A stretch of 64,000 nt of DNA from Enoplosus armatus (GCF_043641665.1 NC_092183.1:15958501-16022500), one strand, 5' to 3'; counted from the stretch's first letter, positions 1 through 11,820 are shown. The notes: a model not told the origin generated them from the sequence alone. Translations and numbers: made by a program.

Positions 1-1630
1 ACGCTCAATCCTTAGTGACAAGCAATATGATATACATACACAGAACAAATGCTGCTAGACATTCCCACCCAATTAGCATTATCCTACATTCACTGGGCAG
101 AATACCGTTTTCTATAATGCAAGTGAATGAAACCAATAACAGGATCCAGTTACTGTATGACTGTACTGAATTGAACAGGTGATGGCTGGTGAGGAAGCTC
201 TTTGTTTGCTATTCAGTAGAAAAAGAGGAAAGCTGCTGAATGCCCATGGCCGTTGATAAGAGCCCAACACAACCAGAAATCACGATTCATTTCAAGTGAT
301 ATCCTCTCGTTGCTAACAAAGCAAATTCCTCTTAACTGTCAGTATGTTTAATCTAAATCACAGCCATTGGATCCATGAGGAGGACATGACCTTTTCTATT
401 TAAAAAATGTTTTGGTACTCATAAGATTTGGCTTTACAGTCACAGTATAGTAGCCAAACTCCAGACCATGCTGTCTACCCTTTAGCAGAAACATTCAATT
501 ACATTTGTCAGTATGATTTAACACAGGATGCAAAATTGACTCATATGTTTCTCCTGAGACTGAAACACTCCAACATCCTCTAATAGTAGCAAGTGGCCTT
601 TCGCCCTCCTGAGTCTATGCCCTGTCCATCTGCGGCTAACCGGTGCCATGTTATGTCACTCAATTTGGAAACTTATGATGTAATCAAGGCCTCTATAGAT
701 ATATATATAGACAGAATTTGCTATCTCTTTAAATTAGAAGAAAATCTAGTTTTCAATCATTAACAAAAGAATGACTTTTCTTACGGTCTTTAATGCATGT
801 TAAACATCATGTTGCTACTTACATTTGGTTAATAATAAATTCAGGTGAGTTTTGAATTAAGATAAAGTATCTCATCCAGAGCTTGAAGTTGTAATGACTT
901 TTTTCACCCAGAACGACACATCCTTCTGGCTCCAGGCCTATTATATCGCTCCAGTCAAGACTACAATCCGACTGAAACTGAACTCAGATATATGCCATCG
1001 CACATGTCCCTAGTGTGATTATTGCTAGTGGGGTTACATTCATGGGTAGTTGGCCAAAGAATATCCATCAAGATTCACCAAGCTGATAGAGATATAGAAT
1101 AACTGATAAGGCAGGGATTGTGGGATATGTAAGTTGGCAAGAGCACTTGTCAAATATAGGCTTTCTGTGATTATTTTAAATAGTAGACCAAATGGCTTGA
1201 CGAGAATAAATCTCATTGGAGGCTCTCTGTCAAGCACACAGAACAGGAGATACCCAACGTTCCTTCCATTTCTCTCTCGGATCATTAAATCCTCTTGTGG
1301 TCATGGTAAGAGCGGCTTATTGCTCCCCAGGCCCTCACTTTCAGATTGGCACAGAGACAAGTCACATCACTGCATGAAGTGGCTTGCTGTTCCACATTGA
1401 TTTTAACTATGTGCTGTAACATGGCATTTGATAGTCTTCGGAAAAAATAAGTTTAGTTAGTCAATCAAATGAGTTCAGAGATCTACATATTCATAACTGC
1501 TCATTATGGATTTCTTTATTGCTAAACTATTGTAACAATGTATCTGGATTCCAGGGTTATACATACAGTGCAAAGAAAAGAAAAAAATTACCTATATGAA
1601 AGGAGCAGTATTACTCTGGGCAAATTGAGA
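1..1630. other. Gene-free unique-looking sequence
   Basis: I see no gene, no recognised repeat and no microsatellite beyond a short AT run near 697-709. Open frames here are short and several begin at non-ATG codons. The first 600 bases are of mixed composition without low-complexity tracts, which is compatible with ordinary single-copy intergenic or intronic DNA. Confidence 0.6.
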
Positions 1631-1634
1631 AGAA

Positions 1635-1952
1635 ATGGAGCTGAAACACTACTATCAAGACTTTCTGCCACCCGCCTCCAAAAGCTTTTATCCTACAAAA
1701 ACTTCAACCAGAACACAACCCCAACCTGTAATTTCAGACCTGAAAATTTTTTCCTGCACTGACTATACCATTGAAATCATGTATAATGGAGCCATAAAGA
1801 GGTCCTTCCTGAAATTATGTGTGGCTCTGATGGAAGATAAATGGGCTAAGCACACTATACCCCTCCTTAAAAAGATGGTCAAATTAGCATGTGAGGAGGA
1901 AGTACTTGAAGAGGCTGGAGAAGTTTTCCAAACTCTCTTCAAATATTTATAG
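1635..1952 (+). other. Unrecognised 105-codon open frame
   Basis: An ATG at 1635 opens a 105-codon frame ending in TAG at 1950-1952. The first 50 residues are Ser/Thr/Pro/Gln-rich. The last 55 are rich in Lys and Glu and look helical, including the stretch LLKKMVKLACEEEVLEEAGE. I do not recognise a family. A weak 3' splice site lies inside it (a pyrimidine-rich stretch ending in TTTCAG near 1737), so only the second half could be exonic. The frame ends 26 bp before an interspersed repeat copy, so it could also be part of a decayed mobile element. The length is within chance expectation for this composition; the charged-helix character is the only reason for listing it. Confidence 0.15.
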
Positions 1953-1978
1953 ATCATATAGGCAGTACTTTGCCACAA

Positions 1979-2265
1979 GTTTATATGTCTGTCTGTGGAC
2001 AAATTTTGTCAACACAATAGCATCACAATCGGGCGAGATGTCAGATGTGTAGTTGAGGTCAAAATGAAGGCAAAGTTCGAAGATGGAAGTACAGGGGTAT
2101 GGAGCAGGCAAGGGGCCATTGGTACGGCCTTGGCCCACATTAGTTTTAAGTTGCGGATCACTGTTAATGGCCGTTCTTAACGAATGTTTGCGCAAAATAC
2201 TATGTTAATATGTGGGTATGGTCCAACCCATGAGTACCACACCCAGGGGTCAACATGTTGACGGG
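1979..2265 (+). repeat. Interspersed repeat family R1, copy A
   Basis: This segment matches 27570-27875 in the same orientation. Both copies start with TTATATGTCTGTCTGTGGAC and share GTGTGTAGTTGAG (GATGTGTAGTTGAG here), TCAAAATGAAGGC, AAGATGG, TTTTAAGT and a tail around CATGTTGA. Copy A lacks a stretch of about 25 bp between the CACAA and TGTGTAGTTGAG blocks that copy B keeps. From memory this looks like a dispersed teleost repeat; I cannot name its class and see no terminal repeat or target duplication. In both copies the same stretch reads as an open peptide containing KMKAKFEDG, which may trace to an old coding segment or be coincidence. Confidence 0.75.
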
Positions 2266-4030
2266 CGTGGCGGCTGGTGTGATCCCATTGCAAGATGGTC
2301 TCTAGTTAACTCCTGCATATGTTGCACACATCACTAATTTGCATCCTGAATTGTATTTTAGGCCAACACTGCCTAAAAACAGGGTCTTTAAAGGTAAAGT
2401 TCCATGATTTTTAGTAATCATTGTGTATATGACTTTTTTTAAAATGTTAAAGTGACCATTTTTCAGTTTTGTGGATAATTATTTATATTCTGTTATGTTG
2501 AGTTAATGTAGCAGTGCCATGTGAACTGTCCATTTTTGATTAAGTTGCTCCATATATACTAAATATTAAAGGCTATCTCCAATTACCATGATGAAATCTT
2601 AAATACAGCGATAACGTCTTCATTATGTTTTGGGGTTACCTCTATGTGCTTGTAATCTGAGCTTGTCATATAACAATAGAGAAATACCTCCATGAAACGT
2701 TATTATGGGCACACTACTTGAATCTTTAATTCTCCAGCTGCAGCAGCTCCATCTTGGAGTGACCTTTCAGAAATGACACAGCGTGTCACATAGTGCCGTA
2801 TGTTAGTGCCTGACTGCTGTATTGACCTGAGAGTGCATCAGCTCTCCCTCTTTCTCTTCCTTTTCTTATGTGCCAGACACAGTGGACATGCACAGATGCA
2901 AGATACAAACACAGAAGTTGGATGTGTTCAAGGAATTAAAAACAGATCAGTTCGCACCACTATGTGCAGATTTTCTTGCTTTTCAATTCCTCTGTGAGGA
3001 TCAAGGGGGGAAACCTGTGTGTCTTGCATCATTTGCATTTATATAGCACATATCCATAGAGCGTTCTCTGAGAGCCCTATGTGGTGGTTAGTATGTGATG
3101 TATGTATGTGAGGTAGGCGGTGCGTTTGGCGAGTGTTGAGTGAATATATTATGTGTGTCCCTGCGTGTGTTGGTGTGCATTAAATTAAAGAATGACAAAG
3201 TCAGAGACTATATTGTGAGTTATATAAAGAGTTTGGCAGTACACAAGGCGGCAGTGGATCTATTACCAGAAGCTTCTCCTTCCCTGGGTCTGTGGATGGA
3301 GCATGGAGAAGTGAATCATAACTCTCAAGTCACCAACCCGACATAATTTACATACATTTCATACTGAAAATGATGACAACTTTGTGCTTAGTTGAAGCAG
3401 CTGAGTTGTAGAAATGTATCAACTGCCCTCGAAGTGCAATCTTAGTGAATTTGGACCTCAGTGGCACTTTCTAAAACCGCTATATACCATAAATATCCAT
3501 AGCGAATAAGCTGGCAGGAGACTACTGTTGCTTTAAAAGGGGGATCAGAGGATATTTGGACAGAGAAAGAAGGAAAGAAAGAAGTAGAGAAGAGAGAGAG
3601 TGAGAGAGAGAGAGCATTGTATAACATGAACTCCAGTCGTTTTGTATTTGCTGCATTATAACAGGATACAATCAGGTCAATCAAGTCAACTTGAAGAAGA
3701 AAGAGAAGAATTTCCAAGACAGTTTGCAATGTGTCTTCACATTTACAGAAAAATATCCAGGTCTGACAGTTACTCCTAAACACTGGCTCACCTTTTGAAA
3801 CCACTGCTCTCATTCACTTTGACGTCTGATGTTGTCTCACAGGAAAACAGACAAACAGACAAGGCTGTAGGGCTAAAAGTCTTGAATACAGGAGTGTAAA
3901 ATCCAACTCCACAGCTTTCTGGAAGCTGTCAAAAATTCAGCTTCTCCAAATGACAAATTCTGCAGTGCCTCGTGGGGGCTAAAATAAAACTGGGCTGGTG
4001 AGCATTACCTCTCTGTCTCTCGCTCTCAGT
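2266..4030. other. Gene-free sequence
   Basis: No gene or recognised transposon. It holds a purine tract at 3561-3614. The stretch 2266-2560 just after repeat copy A may include more of that repeat, but it has no matching part next to copy B. Confidence 0.55.
3561..3614 (+). repeat. Purine tract (GAAA/GA)n
   Basis: An almost pure A/G stretch passes from GAAAG-type units to (GA)n. It is a decayed microsatellite. Confidence 0.85.
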
Positions 4031-4059
4031 TAACATGTCTCTCTCTCTCTCTCCTTCAG

Positions 4060-4116
4060 GGTTTCCTGTATGTCAGAGATGAATATGTGAAAAGGGAGTG
4101 TTATACTGGGCTGCAG
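4060..4116 (+). other. Candidate 57-nt exon, splice-flanked
   Basis: A (CT)n tract (4039-4052) ending in CTCCTTCAG|G makes a strong-looking 3' splice site. The next 57 nt are open in frame 1 and encode GFLYVRDEYVKRECYTGLQ, followed by CAG|GTGCTG, a weak donor. The length is a multiple of three. A 19-codon segment is open by chance often, and the CT tract may simply be a microsatellite, so support is slight. No protein family is recognised. Confidence 0.1.
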
Positions 4117-5073
4117 GTGCTGAATTGAGGTATTAGTTTCTTAACCAAGGCTGAGCCTAGTGCAAATGCTTGAAATCCACACAGCTTCTCGTCACTCTCC
4201 CTGTATACTCTTACTTCTCAGCTCTCTGTTCTTTTCCTTCTCTTTCTTGATCTCCCATCCGTTGTCTAATCTATCAACCCATTCATTCACTCTGAGACTG
4301 CATCTCCCCCTTAAACTCGCTGAGTCCTTTCTTTCTTTCCACATTTCTCCACTTTGATAAACATCACAAAGGAATCCCCATGTGAAGTTAAAACATACAC
4401 CATCCTACATAACATTGGAAATGTGATAAATATGTAAAGTAAATGGAGGAGGACAGCTACACAGCAGTTTGAATATGTCTATGCAACAGTCTGAAAACCC
4501 ACTTAGCAATTTAAATGGGATCAGAGGAGCTTAGAAGGGGCAGTTCCCCAAAACACTTTGTGCAGTCAAACTGATAACTCTAAAGGTTTGAAATCCTGTG
4601 TATGTGATAACACCTTCTCTCTTCACAGCGCCGGGTGTTGAGATACAAGAATTGTAAAGCATAGGTAAAAAATAAATAAATAAATAAAGATAATTATCTC
4701 AGATACTTGAAATGAATGCCTCAGACTTTTAAATCTCATAAACACAAGCCTGGGACTCACTATTTGATCATAAAACAGTAAAACTGTTTAGTTTTACTGT
4801 TTAATTTCCAAACACCATGATAAGTGAAATTGCTGCCGGTTTAGCCGTGGTTCTCTATGGAGAGAGGTAAGAGAAAAATAAGTTGGCAGCGTCAAACTGA
4901 ACACACTTTGAAATACAGTTATTGGCAAGGTTTGGTTTGATTTTCCAAACCTGAAAATGAGCCAGCCACATTTTTAATTATTACTATTTTTAGCCACATT
5001 AGAGGTGCAGATGGCAATGTTGGCTGTCCAGTCTATTTAGTCTAATACTTCTAGTCCAGAGCAAAATGTCCTT
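4117..5073. other. Gene-free sequence
   Basis: No gene recognised. It holds a short (AAAT)n microsatellite and otherwise mixed unique-looking sequence. Confidence 0.6.
4671..4689 (+). repeat. (AAAT)n microsatellite
   Basis: About five units of AAAT. Confidence 0.85.
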
Positions 5074-5180
5074 TACAACTATTAGTAGGATTTCCATGAA
5101 ATGTGGTGATATTCAAGTCCCTAGTGGATGAATCCTAATGGCTTTCCTGATTCCCTGACTTTTCATCTCGTGCCATCAGC
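5074..5180 (+). repeat. Fragment of percomorph repeat family R2
   Basis: This follows the same template as each subrepeat of the 51949-52503 element: an ACAACTATT start, a TTTCCATGAAAT block, TGGATGAATCCTAATG, then a CCCTGACTTTT block. It is one diverged subrepeat of that family. The family is common in percomorph genomes from memory; its class is not assigned here. Confidence 0.7.
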
Positions 5181-5470
5181 AAGTAAGATTTCACACTTGG
5201 CCGTGTAATTCATGGCAAGATACCTGAAAAAACTGATGACATGTTAACTAGACAAATCAATTTGCCGGGCCGTTATATTGGCCAATATTCGCTTATCATC
5301 AATGTATTGGTATCAGCATATATGCATACCTCTAAGTAAAAGGATACTGCAGTACAAAAATACCAAAATATTTGAGGAAGTTTGGAAAAAGTGACCCCAA
5401 GAGAGCAATGACAAGTTTATTTTTCAATGTCAAAATGTACACTTCAGTACATATCTTTGTCCCAATTATT

Positions 5471-5488
5471 AAAAAAAAAAAAAAAAAA
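5471..5488 (+). repeat. Poly(A), 18 nt
   Basis: Uninterrupted run of A. No retrotransposon body is recognisable just upstream. Confidence 0.9.
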
Positions 5489-5652
5489 GAATGAATGGAC
5501 TCATATTGAAAATGTTTGTTCAGTAATGGTATTACAGTAGATCCATATGGTTTCTGATAGCACAGCCACTATTGTCTGATTAATTGAATATCCTTTTCTC
5601 ATTTAAAAAATAATAAACAAAAACATGGGGAAACAGTTAACAGTTATGTTTT

Positions 5653-5691
5653 GGGGAGGGGAGGGAGGATGAGGGGGGCGGCAGGGTGGGA
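5653..5691 (+). other. G-quadruplex candidate
   Basis: At least six G tracts of three or more lie within 39 nt, separated by 1-6 nt loops, beginning GGGGAGGGGAGGGAGG. This meets the usual G-quadruplex pattern on the plus strand with tracts to spare. The surrounding DNA is AT-rich, so it stands out as an isolated G-rich island. Confidence 0.75.
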
Positions 5692-6213
5692 GACTTTAGT
5701 TGTGGTAATGAACACATCCAGAACTTTGTTTCCCTATATGACAATGAAATACTAGTATGTCTAATGATGACTGATAATCATCTGGGATTGTTCACTAATT
5801 GCCTCATTATGTTTTGTACTTTGTTCTGTACTGTGTTGGGTTTCTATCCTCTAGCGTTCTCTTTCATATCTTAGTTTTTTCTCCATATTGACAAAAAAGT
5901 TCCCCCAGAAGCTCTGTTGTGTGAGCAACTTGAGCATGAACAAAAAAAATGTTAACGTCTTAATGTTTTCAAAACATAAAAACAGTCAATCTTGTCTAAC
6001 ATATTGCAGCTTCTGTTTCTTTTCTTAAATCTGTAATTATTCTCCTTCTTCACTGAGGACAAGGGGCATTATTCTTAAACTGGGTTTAATTTCTATGTTG
6101 TCTGTGCACTTCTCAGTCAATCAATGCTTTTCCTGAAGTGTATTCAATAATTTATTTAAACTTGGCTTGCAGCAATGGGTGATGCCACAAAAGGCAATGC
6201 CATGTTACAAGAA

Positions 6214-6226
6214 GGGGGGGGGGGGG
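6214..6226 (+). repeat. Poly(G), 13 nt
   Basis: Uninterrupted run of G in AT-rich surroundings; its exact length may be uncertain in an assembly. Confidence 0.85.
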
Positions 6227-9200
6227 TCTCTTAAATGAAGAGGAGCCAGATGAGCAGCGTTGTTGTTGTAGATTTGTAATGATCTGCATTTTTCTTTTCC
6301 ACTGTGCAACAACATCCAAACAGATCAGATTGTTAATAGTCACAGTCTCTAAAGGTTTACAAGAAGGCTTCAGGTTGCTCTTAAAGTGTTTTCCACCTGC
6401 ATATGACTGAGTTTGCACTGTTTGCTGAGTTCACTGCTTTTGAGTGAATTTTATAGTTTTTCTGGAGTTACTTTAAAAAGTATAGAAAAGAGTATAGAAA
6501 GATTACTTTTTATTATTTGCAGATGTAGATCTACACTTGTTTAATTAGCATTATCTGTGCAAAACGTGTACTTATCTTACCTTCATAGCCAACAAAGCAT
6601 GTTAGTATAGGTACAGGTACAGGTATACATGTATATCGGGTAAAACTACCACAATTAGTCCCAAACTTCAACTAAAATAACTTTTTAATCATACTTCTTT
6701 AAAGCCCCAGGAATGTTTCTATATCCCTTCCCCAGAAAAAGAATGATTTCCCCCAAGGCTCATTCTAGCTACCATCTAACCCTCAAACTACGTTGCTGAT
6801 TGCTTCCTCTTGTGACACATGGCTTAATGTCTCTCTCCTCTCTTCCCGAATTCAGTCCTAAAACTTGAGTCCAACAGCAGACCTGATGATCCATGTGACT
6901 CCTTTACTCGTTGAACTTGACCTCAACCTGCATGACTTAAAAGACTATTTCTTTTTCTATATCCATAAGCACCAAAAGGACTGTCTTTTCCTCAGCTGAA
7001 GTTAATCATGCACTGCCCATCTTATATTGCCAATAATTGGGAGAGAAAATCCATTTTTTGTCTTCTATGTTGTTTAAAGGCAGATGGCATTCAGTTAAAT
7101 GCTTCATTCCAGCTGCTCTATACTGTAAGAAATGTGAGGAAGCAAGAGGGTGAGTGGCAGAGAGAACATAACAGTCTGTAGTAAATGGTACGAGGTAGTT
7201 TTACTTTACAGCAGACAAGACTGTCTATCACTAAATTCTGACCTATAAAATGCAATGTTCACAAATTTTACTTTGACCCTTTGATACAAGCCATTCCTCA
7301 CCATCCCTTCAGACCGAGGGATCTGTGGTGCTCTCGTGATTTTCTTCCCATTTATTTGAGACTTAACAGGCATAATAACGTGGTAGCCATTCCTAAAAGG
7401 CCTCAGTTTTAGATCCCTTCTTGTATTCCAACCATTGCTATGCTGATGACAACGACAACAAACACTACTATTCTTGTACGGTTAATTACACATATTTCCA
7501 GACATAAGCTCTGGATGTAGACTTTGATTATTGATGAATGTATCCATCTAAAAACCTATTCAACTTACTGTGTGAATTTAGACTGAAAACATTTTCAAGT
7601 CATGTCACCTTGCCATCATAATTCATCTAATGACTCTCAATTGTGCACAAATAAAATCCTTTCCATCGAGCTTTTTGCAAATATGCATCTCTATTTTCAG
7701 TATTATTTCAATATGTAAGCACTATTTGTCTGATTCTCATCTTTTCTCTGCTAGCACAAAGACTCAATTTTCCAATCGGGTCACATTAAAGTACAGAGTG
7801 ACTCAGACCTTTGTATATCAGTTGTTTGGGCTGCAGTTTAAGTGATCAGGAAATCTGAGCTCATATTGCTCTTTCACTTACAGCAAGTCAGGTGAAAAAC
7901 AACACCTTTTCACAGTTAAATTCAAATTATATAAATCTGCATATCAAAATATCTCTTCATAATCTTCCTTCTTTTCCATTACTCTCAACTATTTCCTCAA
8001 TCAAAAACATGATGCTGTACTAATAAGCAAAAATAATAAATAATATAGAAAAAACATGGGTTTGATTGTCACGTTCCAAAACCATCGGGATAAATGTCTG
8101 TATTTTCTGGTGGAGGCTCTTTCAAATAAGCATGCCTGAGGACAAGGAGATGAGCTATCCACACAGGACTTTCAGACAGGTTTTTGAAAGTGAAATCCCT
8201 AAGTTTTATTTCAAAAGCAACATTAAGTGATTGATGAGGGCAGCTCAATTGATAGCACATGAATGGTGCAGTGCAGATGACCTTTTGTGTGTCATAAGAG
8301 CAAGTTAAATATTTAATTCCCCTTTCCTTTTAGTTTAAATGAGGTAGAATGTCAGGTAGACTGTCTCAGATAACTCTTCATAATAAAATCACTAATTAAT
8401 ATAGGATGTTGTAACCTTAAAGTGAGGTTAAATATTATATAACCAAAGGTTATCTTGACACCTTTCTCTCTTATTTGTGTGCATACATAAGCTTCTTTGA
8501 AATATCTGATCACTGCAGCAGTAAATGACCCCTACTCTTACTTGACTCTGTCCAACAAAGAACCTGCAGTCAAATATCATAACGTGAACAATCATGAAAT
8601 AAAACAATTAATCAATGTTGGAGCAAAACAACATCAGATCAGACACCAGCAGATACTGCTGCCAAACTGACTGGGCTTTTTGCCTTGTGAGCTGTTCTTT
8701 ATGATTCAGCATTACGAGGGGAGTTTGTGGTTCTGCAGAGTCACTGTGTGCCTGAATCCTTCCGGTCATTCAGATTATTCACGGCACGGTGAAGTTCTGT
8801 TGTTTCAGCCTAAATTTGGTGAGCAGACTAACCAAAACTCCTGCTCTAAGTGTGCATGTTGCTCTTTTTATGCATGCTTTATGTCGTGAGATTTAATTTA
8901 TTTTGTGCCCTTGTGGGCCTTGGCATCACTACATCTAATATAAAGAAGATAACATTGACCTTTCACAGCTCTTCAGTTGAGCCAGGAAAGTGGACAATAC
9001 TGTATACTGTACTTTTTTATTCTGCATGGCCAGTTGAATAGTACTGCTGATGACCAGATATATAACTCTACTCCACACTTATTATACACATTTCACGCCA
9101 TTCACATACCATGATTACTTCAAGCTGAATTTGTGCTAACTGCATGACAAATACTGCTGGTGCCAGTACAATCAGACAGAGTGGCACAATATCTGATAAA

Positions 9201-9548
9201 ATTTCAATACAATCAAAAAATGCATTTCGAGCATTAACTCTGAACACTGAATATATATTTGGATTGTAAATGCATGGGTAACTAAGTGAATTCTTAAGTT
9301 GAAGTGCTGATCCTGCTTGTGCAGGTCAACAATAACAGCGCGCAAAATTTCAGAAAGTCCAATTCCAATGTTGTTTTTTACAAAATTGAAGCCACCAGCA
9401 AATAATAAGAAATATGTCAAACAACTGCAAGTAAATTATTGTTTGTAAAACAGTGCAGAAGTAATAACTGACTCCTACCTGCGGAAACAGCCACAGCTTG
9501 GTATTCTCAGTCTGAACCCCTACCTGTCCCTCCCCTTTTTTTAACCAG

Positions 9549-9559
9549 GAGTCGGACTG
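9549..9559 (+). other. Candidate 11-nt microexon
   Basis: A pyrimidine tract (9527-9542, cytosines then seven T) followed by AACCAG|G is a near-consensus 3' splice site. Eleven bases later, CTG|GTAAGATG is a near-consensus 5' splice site, so GAGTCGGACTG could be a microexon. Microexons of 3-27 nt are typical of neural genes, and splice-site strength is the main way to see them. Eleven nt would shift the reading frame. No neighbouring exon is recognisable, so this rests only on the paired signals. Confidence 0.15.
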
Positions 9560-9989
9560 GTAAGATGATCACTCTCTGAGCTGAACTGCCTTCAGGGAAG
9601 CTGTAAGATTTGAATGTGGTGATGATGCCACAAGGGGGAAACACGATTTGGAAGAAGATGTAAATGTGTCAGCAAACAACACGGAGACGACGAATTACCT
9701 AATGATAAAGGGCTGTCAAATGCACAAGAAATCTTGCAGGAAACACAGCATTATAAACTCAGATCAAACACTTTGAGTATGCATTCTTTATATATTACTT
9801 ACCATTAATAACTACAATTTTAAAAGACAGGCCATGATACGATTTTATTTATTATTGCTATTGGTAAACATGAGATGAACCCACGGATTACTTATGCAGA
9901 GTTGCATTCATTTTTTTATAAGCCCTGTGGGATAAAAAAGCAGTTGAGCAAACATGTCATCTGATCCCTTTTAAATGAAAGCCTCATCA

Positions 9990-10310
9990 AAACACTCCAG
10001 GCTAAACCCTGTTGCTTAACACCACTCAGTGATGTTTCAAAGCCTCTCCACGTACCTCAATGCTGTTTTTGTAAATTGCAAATTACATCACATTCCCTTG
10101 AAGTAATTTGCTTAATTAAAGAAATTTGATAAAGTCCGTCACCCCTCTGGTTTGTTTTCAATAATACTGATTCCTGTTTAATTAATTGCCTTTTTGCTTT
10201 AGATTAAAGGTTGAGTCGTATGGGGCAGCTTAGGTGTGCAAAATTCCCAAAGCATACCAGCAGATAATGGTGTTTAATTGAATGATAGTCCACCAAAGAG
10301 GCAGGAAAAG
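9990..10310. other. AT-rich block resembling a conserved non-coding element
   Basis: A repeat-free block with several TTAATTAA-type and TAATTG-type homeodomain core sites (10110-10120, 10180-10190, 10270-10280) and no open frame of note. It has the texture of a vertebrate enhancer, but conservation cannot be seen from one genome. This is an inference. Confidence 0.2.
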
Positions 10311-10450
10311 TGATGGATAAGAAAATGGAAATGGCATATGAAATGAGGCATATATGTGCCTGGTATATTTATTTATCTCTGCCCAGACTGGGTGTGTTAT
10401 GAATGACAGCGTGCTTACTCAGGTGGAAGGATATTCACGCATGAAAGGTA

Positions 10451-10505
10451 GGGAGAGAGAGACAGAGACAGACAGTGAGAGAGAAAGATAGAAAAAGAGT
10501 GAGAG
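10451..10505 (+). repeat. Purine-rich (GA)n tract
   Basis: Imperfect GA/GACA repeat. Confidence 0.85.
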
Positions 10506-10843
10506 GATGAATAATTGATGATACAAACTTCTCCAAAAGAGTAATCAAAATTCAGGAAATTGGAGCATAGAGCCCCTATCTATACAGGTGAAAACAACAT
10601 TTCAGCCATTAGAATATGAATTTTGATCAATCTTTCAATATAGTTGATGTGAACCCTGACATCTTTGTTTAAAACAGCACGATTCAATACGCAATATGAA
10701 TCTAAAAAATGAATAATTCAATAATTTGATCAACAGAAAAACAAAAGCAAGTTGCTGTTTCATAATGCAACACAGCTGCATAGTCTTAGGATGTGTTGCT
10801 CACAGTCTAAAAGAAAACATTATGGTATTATAAATCCTACGCA

Positions 10844-10968
10844 TTAAGGCTAAAAAGAATTCATAGTAGATAAAGTAGTGTATTGTAACACTACGCATGC
10901 GTCAGCGTCGGCGTGGTCTATGTCTGACAGAAGCTCCATCATACATTTTATCCAGCTTTTAGCCTTAA
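10844..10968. repeat. Short imperfect palindrome, MITE-like
   Basis: TTAAGGCTAAAA at 10844-10855 is matched exactly by its reverse complement at 10957-10968. Inside the arms, resemblance resumes after a small gap (AGATAAAG... against GGATAAAA...). The centre is unusually CpG-rich, with GCATGCGTCAGCGTCGGCG. This is compatible with a small non-autonomous DNA transposon, but I cannot define target duplications. Confidence 0.4.
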
Positions 10969-11034
10969 TTCTATGATACACTTTTTTGATCCTTTTGTTT
11001 TATCCGAGTAAAAGGTTTTAGTCATCGGATGTGT

Positions 11035-11820
11035 GGATTGTTTACCTGAGCCTGTTACCATCACCACTACAACAACCCAAGGATTAACTTGCAAAGGTCA
11101 GTACAACAATCATGGCTGTGAGTAAGGACTGTGAACTCACATACTCACAAATGAAGGACAATATCCACCACCTGGAGAAGCATATCTCGTATATGCAGAC
11201 GTTACTGTTGGTGTCCCGCTGGCCCGATCGCCCTCCTCTCAAATGTTAAAAGCTTTGATCTCGGACTCTGCTGCCACCCTTCTATGGCTTGCAACAATGA
11301 ATGCTGGTACCGGTGCCACTGCTGCAGAAACCGTGGACCTGGATGCAACCTCACCATCAGTCACCACCAGTGCAGCCAGTCCTCTTTGTCTCGCCTGCAG
11401 CTGGTGCAGAGTGCTACATTAAGACTTCTAACTGGTACCAGAAAAAGAAACAGCATTACACCGGTACTAGCATCACTGTACTGGCAACCTGTCAAACATA
11501 TGTTACAAATACAATCTTCCCCCTCCACTGCCACTTTTCAGACAAAACTCAACACTTACATGTTTTCAATGGTCTTTGGTTGCTCTTAGTGGTTTTAATA
11601 TTTTTACAATTTACAATCCTATTATTTTTTATAAATTTACCTTACAAGTTTATACCCTTTTTCTGTTTTACATTTGTGCACATATATTATTATGTCATTT
11701 TACTACTATTTACAACAAATTTTATTCACTATTGTTGTGCCATTCACTATCATTTGTGCAGCACTTTGGTCAACTCTGGTTGTTTTTAAATATGTTGTAT
11801 AAACAAACTTGACTTGATAA
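11035..11820 (+). mobile_element. L2-type LINE, internally deleted
   Basis: Residues matching the end of an L2-type reverse transcriptase are visible at 11388-11500: SRLQLVQSATLRLLTGTRKR followed by NSITPVLASLYWQPVK. The ORF closes near 11589 with a FQTKLNTYMFSMVFG block, the usual FK(S)KLKTHLF ending. The 3' UTR has the family's tail, GCACTTTGGTCAACTCTGG and a final AACTTGACTTGAT at 11820. Upstream, an ATG at 11112 opens a 45-codon frame (MAVSKDCELTYSQMK...) and then a Thr/Ala-rich open stretch, both compatible with the 5' ORF1 region. Endonuclease and most of the reverse transcriptase are missing, so the copy is dead. The left boundary is a guess. Confidence 0.75.

Larger units (their letters stand above)
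5181..9540. other. Gene-free sequence
   Basis: About 4.4 kb with no recognised gene. It contains the poly(A), G-rich and poly(G) tracts listed separately and a short GGTACA-type repeat at 6609-6626. Open frames of 60-90 codons are scattered on both strands without family resemblance. I did not recognise a transposon, but diverged copies could be missed by eye. Confidence 0.5.

Noticed and set aside
11301..11789. 162-codon open frame
   Set aside because: It is an out-of-frame shadow of the L2-type LINE; the recognisable reverse transcriptase residues are in another frame.
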